Positions 1 through 6,820 are shown, numbered from the stretch's first letter. The stretch is 7,630 nucleotides of DNA from Candidatus Halarchaeoplasma halalkaliphilum (GCA_007133925.1 SLLU01000135.1:1-7630); one strand, 5' to 3'. Notes: generated by a model from the sequence alone, not told the origin. Made by a program: numbers and translations.

Positions 1-25
1 GATGGGTATGTCCGGGGAAAAATGA

Positions 26-1903
26 CTACTGTTTAACGGACCCAAGGTCCTGGGCGATATCCTCCAGATCCAGAGACTGAAGCTTTGCCTTGGTGGGCAC
101 ACCTTCAAGGTTCCATCCCCTGGCGGTATAGTATCTGTCAAGGGCTACTTCCAGATCCTCTCTCGGGATGAGTCTTCCCTGTGAGGGTCCGTAAGGGACC
201 TTTTCTTCCAGAACTCTATCCGGTAGTGTATCGTCCTTTCTTGAGAATCCCTCTCTTACGTTGTACGCCTTGGCCACGTTGTGTCCCCTTTCTCCGGCGT
301 ATAGCAGTTCCCCTATGCTCATGTTCCACCCTGTGACCGCATTGACCAGTTCTAGGAGAGGGTTATCCAGGAAAATACCCCTGGAGAACTTGCACATACC
401 GGTCATGTCGTATATCATCATCAGATTTTCCAGGACACTCAGAGGATATCCCTTGGATACTATGTCCGTCCTCGAGTAACCGTCGAAGTGCCAGAAACTG
501 CCTCCGTAGTCCAGGGCGTACTCACAGGATGTGAGGTGATCCGCCCCTCGTGGTGCCACCGCCAGGGCAAGGCCCATACCGTACATCCCCCTGGGTTCGT
601 AACCCGGAGGTTCCATACCCTTGATATGTATGGCGAAATCCGTTCCTTTGCCGAGCTTTTCCGAAGCACTTTTGACCCCGTCGAAGAGCAGTTCTCCCAG
701 CTCCCCTTCCCGGTTACCCATGGCCTTTACAGCCTCTATCATGGCCTTCTCATCCCCGAATTTTAGCCCCGGACCATCCAGTTCCAGTAGTCCTTTTTCG
801 TAGGCCTCCATGGCCCATGCAACGGTCACACCGGCGGATATGGTGTCTATCCCCAGCTTGTCGCAGATCTCGTTTGCCTTGGCCACAGCCTCCACATCAT
901 CCACACCGCAGCAGCTTCCCAGGGAATACAGGGTTTCGTACTCCGGTCCGTCTATGGCGATATCCCCGTAGGGCGTGTCCTTTGCTACAAAATACTGACT
1001 GCACGGTTTGGTACAGAACGGGCATGGTCTTCTTCCGTCCCGGTATACAGAAGCCCATTTTCTCGGGTCCAGGTCTATCCTTTCCTCTTCGGGATCATCC
1101 AGTTTATCGTATGCGTCTTTGAAATATCCTGCTTTCCAGTTAAGGGACGGAAAAGCTCCCAATTCCACGTTGAGGGGGTGGATGGCATCCCCAGTACCGA
1201 AATCCATATCGGTTTTTCCCTTCTCTGCGGTCTCTTTTCTGTAGACAGAGTTCAACTCGTCGATTTTATCGGGATCATGGATCTCTAACTTCTTTGAGCC
1301 CTTTATCGCTATGCCTTTCAGATTCTTGCTGCCCATAACCGCACCGGGCCCCCCTCTACCAGCCTGCCTTTCATCGCATTCGATCATGGATATCTTCGAT
1401 AGTTTCTCACCTGCGGGTCCTATGACCGCAGTTCTCACCTTTCCGTATCTCTCTTTAAGAGCGTTTCCGGTCTCGTGGGTATCTTTCCCCCACAGGTCCT
1501 GGGCATCTTCTATCTTCACATCATCGTCCTCTATCACCACTACCGATGGATTTTTTGCCTTTCCCTCCAAGACAAGAACATCATAACCCGCTTTCTTCAA
1601 TTCCTCCCCTATCCATCCCCCAACCAGTGCCTTTCCGTAGCCCCCGGTCAAGGGGCTCTTGAAACCGAATGCAGTCTTGGACGCTGTGGGTATCTTGGGA
1701 CCGAGTAGAAGCCCAGGTGCCATTATCAGCTTGTTACCCGACGATAATGGCTCCACGTCCGGTCCAACTTCGTCGTATAGCACTCTTCCGGTTATGCCTG
1801 CACCGCCTATGTATCTTCTCAAAAAAACATCCGATAGCTCTTCCGTACTTACTTTACCGTTATCCAGATCGATCCTCAACAATTTTCCCCAATGTCCTGA
1901 CAT
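26..1903 (-). CDS. Aldehyde:ferredoxin oxidoreductase, AOR family (AOR-1)
   Basis: Tungsten (or molybdenum) bis-pterin, [4Fe-4S] enzyme expected in the cytoplasm, oxidising aldehydes to carboxylic acids with ferredoxin as acceptor. The protein has 625 residues from the ATG, close to the roughly 605 of Pyrococcus AOR. The N-terminal domain runs from MSGHWGKLLRIDL to the pterin-binding stretch RGGPGAVMGSKNLKGIAI near residues 184-201. The cluster ligands are a C-x2-C-x3-C set (Cys294, Cys297, Cys301) and a distal cysteine in GMCKF (Cys504), the spacing of classical AOR. The GPEYETL motif (about residue 320) and ADHL (His456) match the regions holding the catalytic Glu and His of Pyrococcus AOR. 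An in-frame GTG at 1912 would add three residues, but its bases lie in a GGTGAT Shine-Dalgarno (1908-1913) four bases before the ATG, so the ATG is preferred. It is last of the five minus-strand genes, 49 nt after the GNAT gene. The substrate cannot be told from sequence. Confidence 0.93.
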   Translation of the reverse strand: MSGHWGKLLRIDLDNGKVSTEELSDVFLRRYIGGAGITGRVLYDEVGPDVEPLSSGNKLIMAPGLLLGPKIPTASKTAFGFKSPLTGGYGKALVGGWIGEELKKAGYDVLVLEGKAKNPSVVVIEDDDVKIEDAQDLWGKDTHETGNALKERYGKVRTAVIGPAGEKLSKISMIECDERQAGRGGPGAVMGSKNLKGIAIKGSKKLEIHDPDKIDELNSVYRKETAEKGKTDMDFGTGDAIHPLNVELGAFPSLNWKAGYFKDAYDKLDDPEEERIDLDPRKWASVYRDGRRPCPFCTKPCSQYFVAKDTPYGDIAIDGPEYETLYSLGSCCGVDDVEAVAKANEICDKLGIDTISAGVTVAWAMEAYEKGLLELDGPGLKFGDEKAMIEAVKAMGNREGELGELLFDGVKSASEKLGKGTDFAIHIKGMEPPGYEPRGMYGMGLALAVAPRGADHLTSCEYALDYGGSFWHFDGYSRTDIVSKGYPLSVLENLMMIYDMTGMCKFSRGIFLDNPLLELVNAVTGWNMSIGELLYAGERGHNVAKAYNVREGFSRKDDTLPDRVLEEKVPYGPSQGRLIPREDLEVALDRYYTARGWNLEGVPTKAKLQSLDLEDIAQDLGSVKQ

Positions 1904-1907
1904 GTTT

Positions 1908-1913
1908 ATCACC
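1908..1913 (-). promoter_or_regulatory. Shine-Dalgarno site deciding the AOR-1 start
   Basis: On the minus strand GGTGAT lies four bases before the ATG at 1903 and matches the archaeal anti-Shine-Dalgarno end of 16S rRNA. It contains the GTG that could otherwise be taken as the start codon. About 25 nt upstream is an AT-rich stretch, TTTTAATATG (about 1930-1939), that could be a weak internal TATA box, but it has no clear BRE. Confidence 0.55.
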
Positions 1914-1952
1914 GTTGAAGATTTTCACATCATATTAAAAGGTTAGGGGTCC

Positions 1953-2798
1953 TCACCCAAGCACTTTGATCATCAACAGGCAGGGGTTATATTCATCCCA
2001 AAGGGTTGGGAATTCTTCCAAGGGGTAGAAACCCACCGACCTGTAAAATGCCCTGGTTCTCCCGTAGTTTTCGTCGGGATTCGAGTCACTCAGGGTTTTC
2101 ACGGTAAGGTATTTTTTCCCTTCTTTGACCAGTTTTTCATGCACACTATTCATCATCTGCTTCCCTATGCCCCTTCCATGAAGCTCTTTCACCAGACCTA
2201 TAACATAGAGCTCGCTGGTGTACTCGTTGTGTTCCTTCAAGGCAACGAAACCCACGGGTATGCTCCCCACGTATGCGGTGACAAAGGGCATTTCCCTGAC
2301 ACCCTTCACATAGTCCACGATGGCTTTCTCGATACCGAACCATTGGGGGAGGGATCTCAGTATGGTCTCGCATATATGGCTTTTAGAATCCGGATCCCTT
2401 TCTTCTTTTACACAAAGATATTTTCCCTCATCGTCCTCATGCATTTTCTGGCAGCGACCCACCCACAGTGTTTTGAAATCCTCTTCGGATACGTTCCGTT
2501 CCCCAAGGTCTCCTATGTGGTTGATCCCTTCTTCCCTGCACCAGTCCACACATATGAGATAATGGAACCAATTCAAGTCATCATGGTCATGGTATACCTC
2601 CACCTCCTCTTCCCCGTTCTTCCACATGGTGTAAGCTCTATGGTGACCGTCGGTGAAGAACAGTTCACCAGCGATCTTCCTAACCGGAAGAGGTCCGGAG
2701 GACCTTTCATCCATACCCTTCAACCGTTCACAACTCAAGTATAGCTCACTGGGACGTATGTCCCTTAAGGGTATCTTGTAACTTTTTTTGGTGCACAT
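1953..2798 (-). CDS. ParB-like N-terminal domain fused to a GNAT N-acetyltransferase
   Basis: A 281-residue two-domain protein. Residues about 5-115 carry a ParB/sulfiredoxin-like motif, GELFFTDGHHRAY (44-56), with D50, H52-H53 and R54, followed by a helical stretch rich in Trp and acidic residues. Residues about 144-281 form a GNAT fold: PVGFVAL (beta strand, about 181-187), the acetyl-CoA pyrophosphate loop HGRGIG (207-212) and a C-terminal part with TRAFYRSVGFYPLEEFP (248-264), typical of GNAT enzymes. It would transfer an acetyl group from acetyl-CoA to an amine of a small molecule or protein; the substrate is unknown. The start lies only 4 nt after the FTCD stop and has no good Shine-Dalgarno, so translation is probably coupled to FTCD. 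There is no signal peptide or membrane segment. The ParB-like part may bind a nucleotide or be purely structural; no nuclease or DNA partner is evident. The GNAT call is firm, the N-terminal call less so. Confidence 0.85.
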   Translation of the reverse strand: MCTKKSYKIPLRDIRPSELYLSCERLKGMDERSSGPLPVRKIAGELFFTDGHHRAYTMWKNGEEEVEVYHDHDDLNWFHYLICVDWCREEGINHIGDLGERNVSEEDFKTLWVGRCQKMHEDDEGKYLCVKEERDPDSKSHICETILRSLPQWFGIEKAIVDYVKGVREMPFVTAYVGSIPVGFVALKEHNEYTSELYVIGLVKELHGRGIGKQMMNSVHEKLVKEGKKYLTVKTLSDSNPDENYGRTRAFYRSVGFYPLEEFPTLWDEYNPCLLMIKVLG

Positions 2799-2802
2799 GG
2801 GA

Positions 2803-4632
2803 CTATCTTTTGTTCACGATATCTTGGATCTCGACCAGTTTATCCCATGCATTCTGTTTTATCTCTTCGCACTGAGATAGTACCTCATCTGCGTAATCTT
2901 TATCATCCATATCTTCCAGGTTGATCTTAACGTTCTCTATACCTCCGATCACACCGGAGTAGGCCATCTGTGCCCCTACCACCGCATCGCTTAGGGCTCC
3001 TTTTTTACCGTATTTTGCAGCCGGAACGAGAAGTTCCATGACCTCAAAGGACCTCCTGGCGGTTTCGAGGGGCACATCAACTGCCACTTTCAGACCCTCA
3101 AGCATCTTTGCTCTACGCAGTTCCTTCTGTTCCGGGGTGGAATCGGGCATCCTCTTGGCATCCATGTATGAGTCAAAGGCACTGGTGTCTTCATCTACAG
3201 CCCTCACAAGGGCGTCCTTCAGGTCCTGTACCCTATCCGCCACTGGCATGAGTATCTCATCCACATCTTCGGTCCCCCGTCCTCCGGTGCTCAGATTGCA
3301 CACCATGGAGCACAGTCCTGCACCCAGGGAGCCTGCCAGGGCTGCGATACTTCCCCCGCCCGGTGTTGAAGAGTCCCTGGAAACCTCGTGTACGAACTCA
3401 TCCACCTTCATGGAAACAAGGGCGGTGTCTGTTGAATAGGGCGCCCCTATGACCTTTGTTTCGATATGGAAATCGGTAACATCCCTCAAACCCAGGGATT
3501 GAACGGCCGTCTCTACGATATCCATCCAGGGCACCCCTGTGGGTTGACCCTGTTTATCCAGGTAGTACCTCCCGGAGTCCATCATGGCCTGGAAGGGAAC
3601 TATGCCCACTATCTCACTTCCCGTGACCGAAACGCCCATATCCGATGCTAACCGTTTTGCCTCCTCGTAAACCTCGTGCACGGATGTCTTCTTGTAGTTG
3701 GTGAGGTTTATGGATATCTGTGCACGTTCGAACTCCTCAACGTACCATCCTATGGCCTTACAGTGATCGAATTTGCCCTTCTTCTTGACAGCCTTTCCTT
3801 CCAGACGGGAAACATCGTAATCGTAGTCCTTTTCCAGGAGTTCCTTTAGATCGTATCCGTGTTCCTTCTCCGTATGGGTTCTGACCTCCTCGAAGGTCTT
3901 TGCCACATGATCGCACTCACCACAGGGGAATCTTTCTTTTGAATACCTTTCGATATCCCCTTTCCAGTAGTGGCCGTCCGGTCCTCCTACCCTCTTGGAC
4001 CTTCCCCGGTCTCTGAGTTCGAAGGCTATATCCCAGGCTATCTTTGCGTTACGGGTGTTAAGGTTGATATTGTATGCTATAAGGAATTCCCGGGCACCTA
4101 TGGCTGTGGCCCCGGTATGCTCTACCAGATCATCCCATCCGGCAGGACCGAAATCCGGTTTCCATTTCGGGTCCACCAACTTATCTTTCAACCCCTCGTA
4201 CTCCCCGGAGCGGACACTGGCAAGGTTCCTGCGTTTTTCCTCGGTAGCGGCTTCCTCGTAGAGATATATCGGTATGCCGAGTTCGCTACCGACCCGTTCA
4301 CCCACTTCCCTGGCGATCTCTATGCAGTCCTCCATGGTAACTCCCGTTACGGGTACGAAGGGACATACGTCGGTGGCCCCCATCCTGGGGTGGCTTCCTT
4401 TGTGTTTTGACATATCTATGAGTTCCGATGCCATCTTTATGGCCCTGAAAGCAGCCTCCTTGACTCCCTTGGGGTCTCCCACGAAGGTGACCACTGTCCT
4501 GTTCATGTCCGCACCCATGTCCACATCCTTGAGTTCCACATCTTCCACAGATTCGATCGCTTTCGTTATCTTGTCTATTATCCCTCTGTCCTTGCCTTCT
4601 GAGAAATTGGGTACACATTCAACTATCTTCAT
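2803..4632 (-). CDS. Glutamate formimidoyltransferase / formimidoyl-THF cyclodeaminase (fused FTCD) with zinc-finger insert
   Basis: Bifunctional folate enzyme. The N-terminal half moves the formimino group of N-formiminoglutamate (from histidine breakdown) to tetrahydrofolate; the C-terminal half deaminates 5-formimino-THF to 5,10-methenyl-THF and ammonia. Visible signatures are VECVPNFSEGK at the N-terminus, HKGSHPRMGATDVCPFVPV around residues 77-95, with His81 equivalent to catalytic His82 of the pig enzyme, DFGPAGW and FLIAYNINL (about 160-190), KAIGWYVEEFERAQISINLTNY (about 292-313, start of the second FT subdomain) and SSTPGGGSIAALAGSLGAG (from about 421) opening the cyclodeaminase domain. 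Length is 609 residues against 541 in mammals; most of the surplus is an insert at about 214-285 bearing a C2H2-like finger. An in-frame GTG at 4641 would add MLA, but that GTG belongs to the GGTG Shine-Dalgarno, so the ATG at 4632 is chosen. It lies 54 nt after moaD and 4 nt before the GNAT gene. Confidence 0.95.
   Translation of the reverse strand: MKIVECVPNFSEGKDRGIIDKITKAIESVEDVELKDVDMGADMNRTVVTFVGDPKGVKEAAFRAIKMASELIDMSKHKGSHPRMGATDVCPFVPVTGVTMEDCIEIAREVGERVGSELGIPIYLYEEAATEEKRRNLASVRSGEYEGLKDKLVDPKWKPDFGPAGWDDLVEHTGATAIGAREFLIAYNINLNTRNAKIAWDIAFELRDRGRSKRVGGPDGHYWKGDIERYSKERFPCGECDHVAKTFEEVRTHTEKEHGYDLKELLEKDYDYDVSRLEGKAVKKKGKFDHCKAIGWYVEEFERAQISINLTNYKKTSVHEVYEEAKRLASDMGVSVTGSEIVGIVPFQAMMDSGRYYLDKQGQPTGVPWMDIVETAVQSLGLRDVTDFHIETKVIGAPYSTDTALVSMKVDEFVHEVSRDSSTPGGGSIAALAGSLGAGLCSMVCNLSTGGRGTEDVDEILMPVADRVQDLKDALVRAVDEDTSAFDSYMDAKRMPDSTPEQKELRRAKMLEGLKVAVDVPLETARRSFEVMELLVPAAKYGKKGALSDAVVGAQMAYSGVIGGIENVKINLEDMDDKDYADEVLSQCEEIKQNAWDKLVEIQDIVNKR
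3859..3924 (-). other. C2H2 zinc-finger-like motif inserted in FTCD
   Basis: Within the FTCD reading frame, residues 237-258 (ATG numbering) read C-x2-C-x12-H-x4-H: Cys237, Cys240, His253 and His258, with Phe247 and Val250 at core-like positions between the pairs. It sits in the roughly 70-residue insert between the GRSKR segment and KAIGWY, where mammalian FTCD has only a short linker. The spacing is that of a classical C2H2 finger. Metal binding is inferred; it may serve folding, oligomer contact or ligand binding rather than nucleic-acid binding. Confidence 0.6.
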
Positions 4633-4638
4633 GGCTAA

Positions 4639-4642
4639 CACC
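4639..4642 (-). promoter_or_regulatory. Shine-Dalgarno site deciding the FTCD start
   Basis: GGTG on the minus strand lies six bases before the ATG at 4632. The same bases form the in-frame GTG at 4641. The 54-nt gap upstream also holds an AT-rich element, GGCAAATCTTTTTAAC (about 4665-4680), that weakly resembles a BRE plus TATA box and could be an internal promoter. Confidence 0.5.
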
Positions 4643-4686
4643 GGTTGTTGAAGAATAAAGACTTGTTAAAAAGATTTGCCATGATG

Positions 4687-4956
4687 CTATCCGCCGGCAA
4701 CCAATGGAAACACTGCCACGGTGTCATCCTTTTTCAACTTAGTTTCCATACCATCCAAAAAATCAACGTTTCTGCCGTTCAACATGAATTTTATAGTATC
4801 CTTCAACTCTCCTTCGTCATCCAGTAGCTCCGGTTTTAAGCCGGGATACCTCTCCAGTATGATATCAAGAAGAGACGATACATCTTTCGCGTCGATCTCC
4901 ACCTTGTTCTCACCCACCGGTTCCTGCAGGGTTGCAAAGAATTTGACCATCACCAT
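4687..4956 (-). CDS. MoaD/ThiS-family sulfur carrier protein
   Basis: An 89-residue ubiquitin-like sulfur carrier. It starts with the MVKFFATLQE strand, contains FMLNGRNVDFL in the middle and ends in VFPLVAGG, the bare Gly-Gly tail (88-89) that is adenylated and thiocarboxylated to donate sulfur. In the MoaD branch the sulfur goes to precursor Z (cPMP) to make the molybdopterin dithiolene, the ligand of tungsten in AOR enzymes. Length and ending match MoaD. The gene follows AOR-2 by 40 nt, and AOR-MoaD pairs are a recurrent arrangement in anaerobic archaea and bacteria, which favours a role in tungstopterin supply over thiamine synthesis. The start is supported by GAGGTG (4962-4967) five bases upstream; an alternative ATG at 4950 has a weaker GGTG. 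No moaE, moeA or other cofactor gene is in the window. Confidence 0.9.
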   Translation of the reverse strand: MVMVKFFATLQEPVGENKVEIDAKDVSSLLDIILERYPGLKPELLDDEGELKDTIKFMLNGRNVDFLDGMETKLKKDDTVAVFPLVAGG

Positions 4957-4961
4957 GGAGA

Positions 4962-4967
4962 CACCTC
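4962..4967 (-). promoter_or_regulatory. Shine-Dalgarno of the moaD-like gene
   Basis: GAGGTG on the minus strand, five bases from the ATG at 4956, is among the strongest Shine-Dalgarno matches in the window and decides between two nearby methionines. The rest of the 40-nt gap is T-rich on the minus strand and has a 4-bp stem hairpin (GGGT/ACCC, 4991-5002) over the AOR-2 stop codon, too small to call a terminator. Confidence 0.55.
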
Positions 4968-4996
4968 AAAATAAAAAGGAAAGGGTTTGTGGGTTT

Positions 4997-6727
4997 TTAC
5001 CCCTCATGTACCTTATCCAGTTCGCCATCCTCTACGTCAAAGACGACATCATGGGGGGGCAGCTCTTCCGTACGCATGAACTCCGGTAGACGATCGTCTT
5101 TCTCAGTGAATCCAGCCCTTTTGTTGAATTCCCGTTCGATATCCAGGATCTGCTTACCGATACCATCCAAATCTTCCACGGTTATGTCTTCACCCAGTAC
5201 GCCTGCCACGGTCTCCACCATACCTTCCAATCCCTCGGGGATATCCAGCACCGGGAAGGCAGTGAACAAACAATATCCTGAACTGTCTATGACTGCCGTA
5301 CTCCTCTGTAGTGCCTGGGATATATCCACCTTATCTTTCTCCAAGGGATCTATCTTTCCACCGGTACCCAGTATCTCTGGAGCGATGGTATAGCCTGCGG
5401 TATGGTCCGCACCCATGGTGGTCGTGGCGTAGGTGACACCGATCCCCTTGATGGACCGGGGGTCATAGGCCGGCATGGCCTGACCCTTGACCGTTGGAAC
5501 CCTGTGCACGCCCAGGGCCTTTCCGACGAATTCCGTGCCATGGATTAGCATCCTTCCCTTGTAAGTTCCTTTGCGTATCTCTTCCATAAGTTCCAAAGCA
5601 CCTTCACCGTCTCCGAACTCCAACATACCTCCTTCCATGGCCACGGCGATGGTGTTCCCCATCTCGATGGTGTCCAATCCCAGGTCGTTACACGCTCGGT
5701 TGAGCTCCCCGATGATCTCCAGGTCGTATATACCGCAATTTGGCCCCAATGCCCAAACGCTCTCGTACTCAAGTACGCCAACAGGGTCCTTTCCGCCTTC
5801 CTTGGTCCAAACTTCGGAACACCTGATGATGCAGCCCGGGCTGCAGACGTGGGGTCTTTCACCGCCCAACTGCTTGATCATCTCTGCCTTTTTCTCTCCA
5901 GATACCATCTCGGCCATATCTTCTTTACCGGACGAGAAGTTCCTGTGAGGCAGTCCTCCTGCTTCATTCACTATGTTTATCAACACTGCGGTACCAAAGG
6001 ACGGTAGCGCTCCACCATCTTTGGTAACATCATGTTCTTGTATGGCCTTTGCGAGTTTTTTTCTTCCTTTTTCAAACAGTTCTTTATCTTTTATCTCCAC
6101 ACCCGGGGCGTTTTTTCCATCCAAAACTACGAATTTCAAACCCCTGGAAGCCATCACTGCGCCGAGACCCCCTCTACCTGCGTACCTGCTGGAAAGCCCG
6201 TCTATGTCGTTAAAGCAGATACCGCTGTTCACGCCGGACATCTCTGCGGTTATACCTACGCTGCATATGTCCACCTTATCTCCGAATTTTTGGTACAGTT
6301 CTTCGTAGGCCTTGTACAAACCCATGCCTACCCACGGGCTTGCATCCAGCAGTTCGCCGCCATCTTTGTCCAGTTTCAGCATCTTGTATCCATCTGATTT
6401 CCCCTGGATAACTACGGCCTTGAGTCCGAGCTTAGCCATGGTCTGGGCAAAACGTGAACCGACGTTTGATTCCTTTATCCCCCCGGTCAACGGAGATTTC
6501 CCACCGACGGATAATCTTCCCGATGAGGGGGCACTGGTTCCCGTTACTATCCCGGGAGCCAACACTAATTTATTGTTTGGTCCCATGGGATGACAGTCGG
6601 CGGGCACCTCGTCAGAGATGATCTTAGAGGTGAGTCCTCTACCCCCTAAAGTTCGATACTCTTCCGATACCTCTTCGTATTCCAGTTTTCCACTTTCCAT
6701 ATCCACTCTCAGTATCTTTTTTCCCAT
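4997..6727 (-). CDS. Aldehyde:ferredoxin oxidoreductase family protein, divergent subgroup (AOR-2)
   Basis: A second, clearly different AOR-family tungstopterin enzyme of 576 residues, presumably cytoplasmic and ferredoxin-linked. The N-terminal domain opens with MGKKILRVDMESGKL and carries GGRGLTSKIISDEVP, SPLTGG (79-83) and the pterin motif AGRGGLGAVMASRGLKFV (183-200). The cluster cysteines are spaced C-x3-C-x3-C (Cys295, Cys299, Cys303, in the CSPGCIIRCS segment) rather than the C-x2-C-x3-C of AOR-1, with a distal cysteine in SGYCLF (Cys486). EYESVWALGPNCGI (320-333) and ADHTAGY (440-446, His442) mark the active-site regions. It is therefore a separate subgroup, and its substrate may not be the general aldehydes of classical AOR. 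It is first in the minus-strand operon, directly before moaD. The start has AGGTG (6734-6738) six bases upstream and a strong BRE/TATA candidate about 65-80 bp upstream. Family call is firm; substrate unknown. Confidence 0.93.
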   Translation of the reverse strand: MGKKILRVDMESGKLEYEEVSEEYRTLGGRGLTSKIISDEVPADCHPMGPNNKLVLAPGIVTGTSAPSSGRLSVGGKSPLTGGIKESNVGSRFAQTMAKLGLKAVVIQGKSDGYKMLKLDKDGGELLDASPWVGMGLYKAYEELYQKFGDKVDICSVGITAEMSGVNSGICFNDIDGLSSRYAGRGGLGAVMASRGLKFVVLDGKNAPGVEIKDKELFEKGRKKLAKAIQEHDVTKDGGALPSFGTAVLINIVNEAGGLPHRNFSSGKEDMAEMVSGEKKAEMIKQLGGERPHVCSPGCIIRCSEVWTKEGGKDPVGVLEYESVWALGPNCGIYDLEIIGELNRACNDLGLDTIEMGNTIAVAMEGGMLEFGDGEGALELMEEIRKGTYKGRMLIHGTEFVGKALGVHRVPTVKGQAMPAYDPRSIKGIGVTYATTTMGADHTAGYTIAPEILGTGGKIDPLEKDKVDISQALQRSTAVIDSSGYCLFTAFPVLDIPEGLEGMVETVAGVLGEDITVEDLDGIGKQILDIEREFNKRAGFTEKDDRLPEFMRTEELPPHDVVFDVEDGELDKVHEG

Positions 6728-6761
6728 ATCTCACACCTTGTTCCAACAAGAATAGAATGCC

Positions 6762-6806
6762 TAATAAGTTTTTCCCACTTATGATACAAAAATATAAGGT
6801 TTTTCG
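6762..6806 (-). promoter_or_regulatory. Candidate archaeal promoter(s) of the AOR-2 operon
   Basis: On the minus strand CGAAAAACCTTATATTTTT (6788-6806) matches an archaeal BRE followed by a TATA box. Transcription would begin about 26 nt on, near 6768, giving a leader of about 40 nt that includes the AGGTG Shine-Dalgarno. A second, similar element GGGAAAAACTTATTAG (6761-6776) lies about 31 nt downstream. A start from it would fall near the Shine-Dalgarno, so it is the weaker candidate. Start positions are inferred from consensus distance. Confidence 0.6.
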
Positions 6807-6820
6807 GATGCACGTGCATC
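6807..6820. promoter_or_regulatory. Perfect 14-bp palindrome, candidate operator between divergent promoters
   Basis: GATGCACGTGCATC is a perfect inverted repeat with no spacer. It abuts the BRE of the AOR-2 promoter (ends at 6806) and lies about 12 bp before the BRE-like element of the plus-strand gene. Size and placement suit a dimeric regulator (Lrp/AsnC or MarR type, for example) acting on both directions. No regulator gene is in the window, so the binding protein is unknown. Confidence 0.45.

Noticed and set aside
1..25. T-rich stretch on the minus strand just after the AOR-1 stop, as a possible operon terminator.
   Set aside because: Only a single run of five T is visible before the window edge; too short to call.
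2139..2744. A 201-codon open frame on the plus strand opposite the GNAT gene.
   Set aside because: It is antisense to a well-supported protein, shows no recognisable family motif and has no Shine-Dalgarno or promoter of note. It is a shadow frame.
4991..5002. A small hairpin (GGGT/ACCC, 4-base loop) at the AOR-2 stop, followed on the minus strand by T-rich sequence.
   Set aside because: A 4-bp stem is too weak for a terminator, and a good Shine-Dalgarno and the moaD start follow at once, so read-through is expected.
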